Shown here: one piece after another, positions 39,509 to 48,190 of the stretch | Layout: the number at the start of each line of letters is the position of its first letter | How positions within the stretch are numbered: position 1 is the first letter of the stretch | DNA from: an uncultured Burkholderiales bacterium | GTDB taxonomy: Bacteria; Pseudomonadota; Gammaproteobacteria; Burkholderiales; Burkholderiaceae_C | NCBI GenBank assembly: GCA_903916355.1 | Contig: CAIWWN010000015.1 | Span: 1 to 62,543 of the forward strand | DNA: 62,543 nucleotides | Reading direction: 5' to 3' | Position numbers and translations under genes: made by a program | Notes under the pieces: model-generated | Database searches by the model: none | What the model saw: the letters and a program-made list of their open reading frames with translations, nothing else | Told to the model about the DNA's origin: nothing

Positions 39509-40591
39509 ATGAAAATTACTCTTCCACGTGGACTCATTTACACCTTGCTGGCCCTGGGCCTCGCAGCTGGCGTGGCCTGGGCGTTTCGCGCAAGCCTGAG
39601 CGTCTGGGTGGCGCAAAAGGTGGTGAGCCATCGCCTGGCCAGCGAATTGAAAAATGAACTGATCGATGGCTTGCATGTGGGCCTGTGCGGCGCCGGTTCA
39701 CCTTTTCCCGACGAGAAGCGCACCGGCCCCTGCACCCTGGTGGTGGCGGGCTCCAAATTGTTGGTCTTTGATGCGGGCAATGCCGCCACCCGCAACCTGG
39801 GCAAGATGGGCGTGACCCATGGCCAGATCAATGCCATTTTTCTGACCCATTTTCACTCTGATCATTTGGATGGTTTGGGTGAGTTGCTGCTCCAGCGCTG
39901 GATCTCGACGGGCAACGCCAAGCCGGTTCCGGTCTATGGCCCACCGGGTGTGCAACGCGTGGTCGCGGGCTTGCGCGAGGTCTATGCCCAAGACGAGAGT
40001 TACCGCGTGGCACACCACGGCGAGGCCATCGTGCCTTCATCGGGCTTTGGCGGTGAGGCCCGGCCTTTTGAGGTGGACGGACAGCGTGATCTGGTGGTCT
40101 ATCAAGAAGATGGCGTGGAGGTGCGGGCCTTTGCCGTGGACCACGCGCCGGTGCATCCGGCCGTGGGTTACCGCATCAGCTACAAAGGCCGCACGGTGGT
40201 GCTCAGTGGTGACACGCGTGCCTCCGACGCCGTGCGCTTGCAAGCCAAAGGTGTGGATGTGTTGGTGCACGAGGCCTTGTCCGAGCCCTTGGTGCGCGCG
40301 ATTGGCGATGCGGCGTTGCAAGCGGGCCGGCCCAATGTGAAGCAACTCATGTCCGACATCGTGGATTACCACACCTCACCCGCGCAGGCCGCGCAGGTGG
40401 CCCAAGACGCGCAGGTAGGCTACTTGATGCTGAGCCATATTGCGCCTCCTTTGCCGATTCCAGGTATGGAAAAAGCTTTCTTGGGCGATGCCGACTCGAT
40501 CTACAAAGGCCCCATCCGCGTGGGGATCGATGGCGATTTCATCAGCTTGCCCGCAGACAGCAAAGAGATCCGGGTCAGCAAACGGTTTTGA
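39509..40591 (+). CDS. membrane-anchored MBL-fold metallohydrolase
   Basis: N-terminal TM; FLTHFHSDHLDGLGELL (HxHxDH); LSGDTRASDA; HTS...LSHIAPP. Confidence 0.85.
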   Translation: MKITLPRGLIYTLLALGLAAGVAWAFRASLSVWVAQKVVSHRLASELKNELIDGLHVGLCGAGSPFPDEKRTGPCTLVVAGSKLLVFDAGNAATRNLGKMGVTHGQINAIFLTHFHSDHLDGLGELLLQRWISTGNAKPVPVYGPPGVQRVVAGLREVYAQDESYRVAHHGEAIVPSSGFGGEARPFEVDGQRDLVVYQEDGVEVRAFAVDHAPVHPAVGYRISYKGRTVVLSGDTRASDAVRLQAKGVDVLVHEALSEPLVRAIGDAALQAGRPNVKQLMSDIVDYHTSPAQAAQVAQDAQVGYLMLSHIAPPLPIPGMEKAFLGDADSIYKGPIRVGIDGDFISLPADSKEIRVSKRF

Positions 40592-40609
40592 TCCATGGCG
40601 CTTTGTGCA

Positions 40610-41893
40610 TCACGCCACAAAGATGCGCGCCAAGCGACCCATAGACGACCAATACAGGTCGCGCTTCCAGCCTGCGCTGGGGAACACCACCCCTTGCGTC
40701 AGGCCGCCTGAGCGCACGCGGGCTTTTTCGTTGCCCGACGCGATGTCCAGCACCACCACTTCTTCGCCCCAGCGGCGGTAATCGTTCAGCACCAACTCGC
40801 CGCTGTCGGGGTACAAAATCATATGGCTGGCGCAGCCAAAGCCTGGCTTGTGCCACAAGGGCTCCAAGCCCGCACGGCCTGCGTTATCAAGCAGTCGCCA
40901 TGCGCGCAGCACCCGATTGGCCGAGTCGTAAGCGATCACGGTGTTTGTTTTCAGGTCCACCAAGGGCGGGTTGGTGATGCTGCCATGGGGCAGGCCGCTC
41001 ACCTCCCAGGCTTGATGGTCTTGGGCATCGCGCAGGGCCACGCGAATCAAGCGGTTGGGTGTCGGGTTCAGGCCCGCGCCGATCATGCGCAAGCGGTAGT
41101 TGTGCCGCCCGTTGTCCATGAACCAGGCGTGCTCACCATCGATCACGGCATCCCAGCCATAAGTTTGCGCGGTGCCCTCCACGTAGTCGTGCTGCCAGGC
41201 GTCATCGCGCACCAAGGCCTGTACATCGTCCCGCCAGTGGTAGCGAAACACCGAGCGCACACCCACCACATACACCGTGTTGCCTTGGCTGCTGAGCCGG
41301 GCAATCGACGGCTCGGGGCACAGCGTATCGGCACAGGCTCTTTGCACATCCGGTGTCAGCACCGTCAGTTGAGCGGGGGTTTGATCAGACAGATTTTTGG
41401 TCACCAGCAAGCCGTTGTCCAAAATCACAAACGAGTTGTAAGCCTGATCGATGGGCAAGGCGAAATGGGCACGAACTTCGCAAGCCCGGCTCAAGCGGTG
41501 GGCATGTCGGCCATACACCACAAACAAGTCACCGTTGGCGTGGATCGCCATGCCGCCGGGCCACATGGGGCCGCCGGGCAATCTCGGAGAGGTGCACAGG
41601 GTTTTGAGCGACAGCGGATCGATCATTTCCACACACGCGGTGGTGGGCAGACCCAGGTGCGCACGCAAGGCCGAATGGGTCAGCAAATACACTTGGCCCG
41701 GATCGCCCAAAACCGTCATGGTCGACAGCAAGGTGTTGCGTGTGGTGCAGGCCAAGCGTTCACCGGCTTGCAGGTTCAAACCCTTTGCGCCCCAGGGCTG
41801 CTGCAAGCGTTGCGGGCCCGCATCTTCCGCAGGCCAGGGACTGGAGAAGTAGCCTGAAGGAAAGGTCGCCGTCACTGCTTGCGCCGTCGCCAT
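40610..41893 (-). CDS. uncharacterised protein, possible beta-propeller
   Basis: Repeated short strand/turn units; start (MATAQAV) overlaps the sulfatase 3' end by 22 bp. Confidence 0.6.
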   Translation of the reverse strand: MATAQAVTATFPSGYFSSPWPAEDAGPQRLQQPWGAKGLNLQAGERLACTTRNTLLSTMTVLGDPGQVYLLTHSALRAHLGLPTTACVEMIDPLSLKTLCTSPRLPGGPMWPGGMAIHANGDLFVVYGRHAHRLSRACEVRAHFALPIDQAYNSFVILDNGLLVTKNLSDQTPAQLTVLTPDVQRACADTLCPEPSIARLSSQGNTVYVVGVRSVFRYHWRDDVQALVRDDAWQHDYVEGTAQTYGWDAVIDGEHAWFMDNGRHNYRLRMIGAGLNPTPNRLIRVALRDAQDHQAWEVSGLPHGSITNPPLVDLKTNTVIAYDSANRVLRAWRLLDNAGRAGLEPLWHKPGFGCASHMILYPDSGELVLNDYRRWGEEVVVLDIASGNEKARVRSGGLTQGVVFPSAGWKRDLYWSSMGRLARIFVA

Positions 41894-43695
41894 CCCACCA
41901 GGCCAACGATGAAGAGCATGGTGCACCCGGCCATCCAAGGCCCATAGGTGGGCAGCCAGTAGTCCAGTGTCATATTGATCGCCACCTGAAACGCCGGGTT
42001 GTAGTCGGCGGGCACGGGCAGCACCCCATGGGCGTCGGCCCAGATTTGGTAGTCTTTTTGCATGGCCGCAAATTCAGTGGGCAACTGCTGCTGCAAGTCG
42101 CGTGTCTCGCCGGGGTCGGCCACGACATCGTACAAGTGCCATTCGCCTTTGCCCAAGGGCGGTATATTTTTAACCAGTTTCAACGGACCTTTGAACAGTG
42201 CCGAATTGCCCGACAACTCGTAGCCCAGAATTTCATCGGCACGCCGCAGTGCCGTGTTCTGACCTTGCAACGCAGCCCACAGACTGTGACCTGCCATGGT
42301 CTCGATGGGTTTTCCCCTGTAGGCGTCAGAGGGTCGCGCAATGCCAGCCATGTCAAGCAAGGTCGGCGCGATGTCGGTCACATGGGTCAGGCCGGCATAA
42401 ATGGCTTGGGTGCTTTGCACACCAGCACCGGCAATGAACATCGGCACACGAATACCGCCTTCGCCGGCATAGAACTTGAAGCCATTCATGGGGCTGTTCG
42501 AGGCACTGGCCCAACTCGGGCCTTGGTAACTGTAGGCCCCAGGCCCGCCCAGTCTGTCGATGTCTTGGCTGTATTGGGTGACAAGCCACGGTTGCGCCAT
42601 CACGTAGTCGTAACCTTCGGCGCCGTTGTCAGACAAAAAGACAAAGACCGTGTGGTCATATTGCCCCGTGGTTTTGAGGTGTTCGACCAGACGACCCACT
42701 TGGTGGTCCATGGCTTCGGCCATGGCGGCATAGACCTCCATGCGGCGGGCTTGATAACGCTGGGTTTGCGCATCTTGCGCTGCCCAATCGAGGGTGGTGG
42801 GCAGGGTGACCATCGGCGTGTTGGCCGGTACCAGGCCCAAAGCGGCGGCGCGGTCGCGGCGTGCCTGGCGCAAGGCGGCCCAGCCTTGGTCGTAGCGGCC
42901 TTTGTATTTGGCGATGAACTCGGCGGGCGCTTGCAGTGGCACATGGTTGGCTTGAAAACCGACATAGGCCAGAAAGGGTTTGGCGCTGGCTTGGTCTTGA
43001 TTCAGGTAGCCGATCATGCGATCGACAAAGTATTCGGACGAATAAAATTTCTGGGGCATGACGGCGTTGCGGCCATCCTCGTACCAGTACACCTTGTCGG
43101 TGTGTGGCAGGTAGCGTTGCGCAGGGTCCCAGTTGTCAGAGCCCGTGTCGCCTTGCACGATGGAGCGGTCAAAACCGCGCTCTGGCGGCAGGTTGCGGGG
43201 CTCGGAGCCGACATTCCATTTGCCGGTGACGTAGGTGCGGTAGCCATTGTCTTTCAACAAGCTCGATACCGTCACCACCCTTTGACTGAGTGAGCCTTGG
43301 TAGGCGGGACTGCTCATATGGGCGCGCGGCGTGCTCTCGCGCAAATTGCCAATGCCCGCGCGGTGACTTTCCACGCCGGTGAGCAGCATGGAGCGGGTGG
43401 GGGAACACGACGCGGCCGCATGGAAGTTCGAAAAGCGCACGCCCCGTTGCGCCAAGGCGTCCAAGTGGGGGGTGGCGATCTCGCCGCCAAAAGCCCCCAA
43501 GTCGCTGAAACCCCAATCGTCGGCTACCAAAATCACGATGTTGGGTTTTGGACCCTTCGGGGCACTCGGTGCACTGGTTGCCACAGGCGTGCTCAAGGTG
43601 GCCGCCAAGCTGATGCCGGCGCTCAGGCACAGGAAATAGCATGCGATCAGTGGCTTGCACCACTGCGCTGCATGGGGTGGCTTGCGTTCAGTCAT
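41872..43695 (-). CDS. type I (Cys-type) sulfatase with N-terminal leader and C-terminal TM anchor
   Basis: PNIVILVADDWGFSDLGAFGGEIATPHLDALAQRGVRFSNFHAAASCSPTRSMLLTG (CSPTR); C-terminal WMAGCTMLFIVGLVGWRRRKQ. Confidence 0.93.
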   Translation of the reverse strand: MTERKPPHAAQWCKPLIACYFLCLSAGISLAATLSTPVATSAPSAPKGPKPNIVILVADDWGFSDLGAFGGEIATPHLDALAQRGVRFSNFHAAASCSPTRSMLLTGVESHRAGIGNLRESTPRAHMSSPAYQGSLSQRVVTVSSLLKDNGYRTYVTGKWNVGSEPRNLPPERGFDRSIVQGDTGSDNWDPAQRYLPHTDKVYWYEDGRNAVMPQKFYSSEYFVDRMIGYLNQDQASAKPFLAYVGFQANHVPLQAPAEFIAKYKGRYDQGWAALRQARRDRAAALGLVPANTPMVTLPTTLDWAAQDAQTQRYQARRMEVYAAMAEAMDHQVGRLVEHLKTTGQYDHTVFVFLSDNGAEGYDYVMAQPWLVTQYSQDIDRLGGPGAYSYQGPSWASASNSPMNGFKFYAGEGGIRVPMFIAGAGVQSTQAIYAGLTHVTDIAPTLLDMAGIARPSDAYRGKPIETMAGHSLWAALQGQNTALRRADEILGYELSGNSALFKGPLKLVKNIPPLGKGEWHLYDVVADPGETRDLQQQLPTEFAAMQKDYQIWADAHGVLPVPADYNPAFQVAINMTLDYWLPTYGPWMAGCTMLFIVGLVGWRRRKQ

Positions 43696-43987
43696 GCGGC
43701 ACCTGCGTCGCTGAAGCAGCAGCGCGCGCGGCATCGGCCAAAGGCTTCCAATGCAGCAAACCAAACAACAGCGTCAGCAGCACACTGACGGCCAAAGGTC
43801 CTGGGTACAAGCGCACATGCTTGAAGACAAAGAGCAACTCCACCACATGAATACCCAGCAAAATCAAAGCCGCGCGTGTGGCATCAAAGGGCAGGGCCAA
43901 AGCCTCTGGCCACAGGGTATTGCACAGCCCCAGGCCGAGCAGAGCCAAGCAGCCCAATTTAGAAATCCAGATGACAAAGGGGTTCAT
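43688..43987 (-). CDS. DUF1145-like small membrane protein
   Basis: Three hydrophobic segments; 8-bp overlap with the downstream sulfatase start. Confidence 0.65.
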   Translation of the reverse strand: MNPFVIWISKLGCLALLGLGLCNTLWPEALALPFDATRAALILLGIHVVELLFVFKHVRLYPGPLAVSVLLTLLFGLLHWKPLADAARAAASATQVPHD

Positions 43988-44020
43988 GGTGATCGTTTCT
44001 TTGTAAAGTGATTGTTCGGT

Positions 44021-45334
44021 TCAGGTGCTGGCGTTCTCGCGCAGGGCCAGTTCCACGGCCTCCATGCGGTCTTGCCCCCAGACCGCAGTGTCGCCCACTT
44101 TGAAGCTGGGCACGCCCCACAGGCCCAGGCTCAACATTTCGACGCGGTTGGCTTCAGCGGTCAAACGCCAAGTCTCTTCTTGCAATGCGGCGCAGACCGC
44201 AGGCCAGGCCAGGCCGGCACGGCTGGTGATCTGGCGCAGCCCTTGATCGCTACCGGCGTCCAGACCTTCGGCCCAGACCCCTTGCATGAACGACAGCACA
44301 TAGGCCTGGCCCACGCCTTGGGCCTCGGCCAAGGGCATCAGCGACAGGCCGCGTTCGGTGGGTTTGCCCACGGGGTCGCACACACGGCCAAACGGCACAT
44401 GCAAACGCCGTGCTTCGCGCGCCGCATCCAGGCTGATGTACATGCGCTTGCTCTTGGGCACCGCCAGCCCGCGCATGACCATGGGCAGGACATAGCGCAG
44501 CCTGACCTGTATGTTCGTGCCCTGCGTCAGGGCGAACAGGCGGTGCGCTGCAATCGCCGAGTAAGGGCTGCGAAACGAAAAGAAAAAATCCACGCAGGTG
44601 CCGGTCGCGGCTTGCGGCCACTGGGTTGCCGCTTCGGGTGGGAACATCCAGCCCGTGGTGCCCGGGTGGGCAGCGCCCAAGGCCTGCAGACGTTCTTCCA
44701 GGTAGTGCAGTCGGTCCAGGCCCCAGTACCACTCGCCAGCGTAATACAGCATGCCGCCGTTGTAGTGCCTTAAGCGTTGGCGCAAAGCATTGGACGCGGC
44801 GAGGTGCGTTTGCAGTTGCGTGCTGCTGGCCCAGGGCCAAGCTTGTAAAGACGGTGGCATGGCGCCGGGGTTCCACAGACCGTGCACCAAAGCTGCGCTG
44901 TGGTTTTCAAATTGCTGCGACGCGATGAGGTGCACCAGCTGGGCGTTGTGCTGCTCAAGTTGGAGCGAATCGGGTTGCTGGCCGCGGTCCACAAAATCCA
45001 AGCCATGGCGTTGGGCCAACCAGGCCGCATCTTTGCGGCTGTAGGCGATCAGGCGCTCGCGGTCGGGTGCCGCGTCGTCAGCCGGTGGGCTGACCAGGTG
45101 CGCCACGAAATCGATGTCGTAACGCTGGCGCAGTTGCGGCAAACATTGCACCATCAGGGCAGAGTAGGGGTCGTCGGCTTGATGAAAATAATGCACCTGG
45201 TGGCGCTCGCCGCGTTGCTTGCGGCGACGCTCTGCACTGCGGCGTTGCCCGGCCCATCGTTGCGGCGAGAGCCACCAGGCGGTGATGGCGGGCATGAGCA
45301 GGCTTTTCAAGGACATCGCAAATTCATTGGGCAA
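44021..45334 (-). CDS. tandem DsbA-fold / 2-hydroxychromene-2-carboxylate isomerase-like protein
   Basis: Two thioredoxin-type starts (VHYFHQADDPYSALMVQ; VDFFFSFRSPYSAIAAHRL); C-terminal LGLWGVPSFKVGDTAVWGQDRMEAVE. Confidence 0.8.
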   Translation of the reverse strand: MPNEFAMSLKSLLMPAITAWWLSPQRWAGQRRSAERRRKQRGERHQVHYFHQADDPYSALMVQCLPQLRQRYDIDFVAHLVSPPADDAAPDRERLIAYSRKDAAWLAQRHGLDFVDRGQQPDSLQLEQHNAQLVHLIASQQFENHSAALVHGLWNPGAMPPSLQAWPWASSTQLQTHLAASNALRQRLRHYNGGMLYYAGEWYWGLDRLHYLEERLQALGAAHPGTTGWMFPPEAATQWPQAATGTCVDFFFSFRSPYSAIAAHRLFALTQGTNIQVRLRYVLPMVMRGLAVPKSKRMYISLDAAREARRLHVPFGRVCDPVGKPTERGLSLMPLAEAQGVGQAYVLSFMQGVWAEGLDAGSDQGLRQITSRAGLAWPAVCAALQEETWRLTAEANRVEMLSLGLWGVPSFKVGDTAVWGQDRMEAVELALRENAST

Positions 45335-45374
45335 TCAAGGCGCAAACTGAAAGGCTGGCATCAGCCTGATGAGG

Positions 45375-45396
45375 TTCAAAACACAAGTGTATTGTT
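45375..45396. promoter_or_regulatory. palindromic operator, site B of the proposed regulon
   Basis: TTCAAAACA-CAAG-TGTATTGTT; one perfect half-site, one with a single core mismatch; divergent intergenic region. Confidence 0.6.
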
Positions 45397-45509
45397 TGTG
45401 CACAATGTAGCATGGTCCTTGACGCCCTCGCTCAGGGTTTTCGCTATTGAGGTGCGGGTCTTTGCAATTTGACACACAGGGTCATGGCCAGGCACCAAGG
45501 AGAATTTTC

Positions 45510-46301
45510 TTGTCCAAAAAAATCTTGATCACCGGCGCGGGTACCGGCATAGGGCGAGATGCTGCCTTCGCTTTGGCGGCGCGTGGCCACCAAGTCTGGG
45601 CCACGACGTTCGACGCTGCGCAAGCCGAGGCTTTGCAGAGGGATGTGACGGCGCAGGCTTTGCCGATCCAGGTGTTCAAACTCGACATCACATCCGAAGC
45701 CGACCGGGCCTTGGCGGTGCCCTTGGCATTGGATGTGCTGATCAACAACGCAGGCGTGGGCGAATCCGGGGCGCTGGCCGAAGTGCCCATGGACCGCGTG
45801 CGCCACGCTTTTGAAGTCAATGTGTTTGCCACCTTGGCGCTGACGCAAACCGTGCTGCGCGGCATGGTGGCGCGCGAGCGGGGCACGGTGCTCTTGGTCA
45901 GCTCGATTGCGGGTCGCATTCCCGTGCCGTTTTTGATGCCTTACGGCATGACCAAATTTGCCCTGTCAGCAGCCGGCGCCGGTTTGCGCGCCGAGATGGA
46001 CCGCTTGCACAAAAACATCCACATCGCACTGATTGAGCCGGGCGCGATTCACACCGGCTTCAACCAGGCCATGACCGCGCGCAAGTACGACTGGATGGAT
46101 GAGCACTCCTATTTTTGGCCCCTGCGTGAGCGCTTGAAAGCCGAGGAGCAACGCAGCTTTGATTTTCTCGAAGCGCGTGACACCCGTTCCATCGTCGCGC
46201 AAATCGTCAAAGCGGCGCAAGCCCGCCGGCCGCGCTTGCGCTATGTGGCGCCCCGAATTCAGGGCTGGCTGGTGCGCCTGGCGCGCATCTTGGGCGTTTG
46301 A
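45510..46301 (+). CDS. SDR-family oxidoreductase (TTG start)
   Basis: KILITGAGTGIGRDAAFALAARG; NNAGVG; SSIAGRIPVPFLMPYGMTKFALSA; RBS AAGGAGA upstream. Confidence 0.9.
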   Translation: MSKKILITGAGTGIGRDAAFALAARGHQVWATTFDAAQAEALQRDVTAQALPIQVFKLDITSEADRALAVPLALDVLINNAGVGESGALAEVPMDRVRHAFEVNVFATLALTQTVLRGMVARERGTVLLVSSIAGRIPVPFLMPYGMTKFALSAAGAGLRAEMDRLHKNIHIALIEPGAIHTGFNQAMTARKYDWMDEHSYFWPLRERLKAEEQRSFDFLEARDTRSIVAQIVKAAQARRPRLRYVAPRIQGWLVRLARILGV

Positions 46302-46348
46302 ACCTGAGCCGTTGAGCCGGGCTAAACCGGCCAGGGCCTGTGCCCGGT

Positions 46349-47374
46349 TCAATCTTTGAACAACACCTCGCAGCCCGTGCCGAGCAGCCATTGATCCACG
46401 CGCTGGCGTTCGCTGCGCTCCAGGGCTTGGTAGTCACGCCGCAGCCACGTCCAGCACTTGGCTTGGTAAGAGAAAACTTGTTGTGTCCACGCTTGCCCAT
46501 CCACCTTGGCGGTGAACTCGGCTTGGCCTGCCTGCAAGGCTTGGGCATTGGCCAGCAGCAAGGGCGCATACAGGCGGCCCACCTCATGCAGCAAAGCCAA
46601 CAAAGTGGCGGGCAATGCATCGCCTGCCAGCCAATCGGTATCCGTGACCGCGATGCCAGAAAGATCTTCGGCCACCCCCACCCAACCGCACACCCGAGGC
46701 GCCAGCGCGACGGCCACCGCCATGGGCGTCGGGTCAAACTGCACCAGTTGGGTGAGTTGACCGTACAAGGCAAAATCACAAGCGCCGGGCCGAGCGCCCA
46801 TCATGAAGGGGTGATCGCGCAGATGGGCCTCCATGGTTTGCAACACGCGCTGGTAACCCGCTTCAATGATCGGTGTGGTCTGGGGGTTGGAGCCCACATA
46901 ACGCAAGCGCTCGATCTGACGTGAAGACACCAAATGGGCCATGTGGCGTAACTGCTCATCGCTGGCCAAAGGCTGCAGCCAAGTGGCCAAGATGCGAGCC
47001 GCTTTATCGATATCAGGGGCATAAGACCAACGGTAATGGAACATGGCCTTGGTCAGCCATTCATCGGCAAAGTCTTCTAACAAGGCGTCGATGAAGCTCA
47101 AAGCGGGGGAAGACGGAATCACGCTGCGCCCCGCAAACTCAGCTTCGAAACGGCGAATCAAAGGCGTGGAGTCCGTCACCGCCTGCACTTGGCCCTGCGC
47201 ATCGGGCAGGTAAAACGTGGGCAACAGGTGGGGCTTGGCGCGTGGCAGACCGGGCGCGCCGTTGCTGGACGGAATCAACTGAAAAGCAATGCGCCGGTAA
47301 CGCAGCAGCGCCGCCATCTTGCGGGTGTAGGGCGAGCCGGGGACGCCGCTCAGGCGCAACAGGTGTGCATTCAC
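46349..47374 (-). CDS. glutathione S-transferase family protein
   Basis: LLRLSGVPGSPYTRKMAALLRYRRIAFQLI; VTDSTPLIRRFE; MGARPGACDFALYGQL. Confidence 0.85.
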   Translation of the reverse strand: MNAHLLRLSGVPGSPYTRKMAALLRYRRIAFQLIPSSNGAPGLPRAKPHLLPTFYLPDAQGQVQAVTDSTPLIRRFEAEFAGRSVIPSSPALSFIDALLEDFADEWLTKAMFHYRWSYAPDIDKAARILATWLQPLASDEQLRHMAHLVSSRQIERLRYVGSNPQTTPIIEAGYQRVLQTMEAHLRDHPFMMGARPGACDFALYGQLTQLVQFDPTPMAVAVALAPRVCGWVGVAEDLSGIAVTDTDWLAGDALPATLLALLHEVGRLYAPLLLANAQALQAGQAEFTAKVDGQAWTQQVFSYQAKCWTWLRRDYQALERSERQRVDQWLLGTGCEVLFKD

Positions 47375-47389
47375 AGTCGAGTCCTTGTT

Positions 47390-48028
47390 CTAATTTGAAG
47401 TGGTGTGCGATGCCAACAGGGACTGCACCGTCATCAACACCACGGCTTTGGCTTTGCTGGCCGACAGGCCCTGCAAGCCGCGCAAACGCATCCAGGTTTC
47501 CAAGCTCACCAGCATGGACAAGCCTTCAAAAAATACGCGGTCCTCGACATACGCCGCGGGCAGCAGCCAGGCCAGAATGTCTTTCTCAATCTTCACCCGG
47601 CGATTGACCTGCTGCAGGATGTACTCGGAGTCATGCATGTGCAATTGCGCTGCAATGTGATAAGGCGCTAAGCGATCAAAAATATCGCAACGCCGCTCAA
47701 TGCTTTCCACCAAGCGGTCCGACCACAAAGTGGCCTTCAGATGCTTGTTGACCAAGGGCATCATCAACTCGTCCAAGCGCTGCGTGATCTCGCGGTACAG
47801 CGTTTCCATGTCGTCGAAATGGCGAAACACGGTGCGCAAGCCCACCTGGGCGTGTGCGGCGATTTGCTCCGCCGTGGGCGAGGGATGGCCACGGCCAATC
47901 AAATCGATGAAAGCGGTGACAATGACTTGACGCGTTTTGATACTGCGGTGATGGCGACCGTCGATGGCCACGGCATCTGGCTCAGCGACCGCCCTATTTA
48001 TGAGTACTTTAGAGGCTGTATTTTCCAT
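47390..48028 (-). CDS. TetR/AcrR-family regulator
   Basis: SIKTRQVIVTAFIDLIGRGHPSPTAEQIAAHAQVGLRTVFRHFDDMETLYREI HTH. Confidence 0.88.
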   Translation of the reverse strand: MENTASKVLINRAVAEPDAVAIDGRHHRSIKTRQVIVTAFIDLIGRGHPSPTAEQIAAHAQVGLRTVFRHFDDMETLYREITQRLDELMMPLVNKHLKATLWSDRLVESIERRCDIFDRLAPYHIAAQLHMHDSEYILQQVNRRVKIEKDILAWLLPAAYVEDRVFFEGLSMLVSLETWMRLRGLQGLSASKAKAVVLMTVQSLLASHTTSN

Positions 48029-48118
48029 GGGCAGATTGTCCTTGATGGCGCTGCAATGTGAGCGAATGCAACGCGGGGTTCAGCACGGCATGCTTGGACT
48101 GGCTAGTGTTTCTCCCTA

Positions 48119-48147
48119 GTGTCAAATCATGAAAAACAAATGACACT
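48119..48147. promoter_or_regulatory. inverted repeat between divergent tetR and outer-membrane channel genes
   Basis: AGTGTCA-n15-TGACACT; also direct repeat CTAGTGT at 48103 and 48116. Confidence 0.4.
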
Positions 48148-48190
48148 GAATATGCCAGTTAATGATAACTCTATACCCCCGAGGATTCCT

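Noticed and set aside
41740-43293. 517-aa plus-strand ORF opposite the sulfatase
   Set aside because: Antisense of a sulfatase with intact motifs; no domain support.
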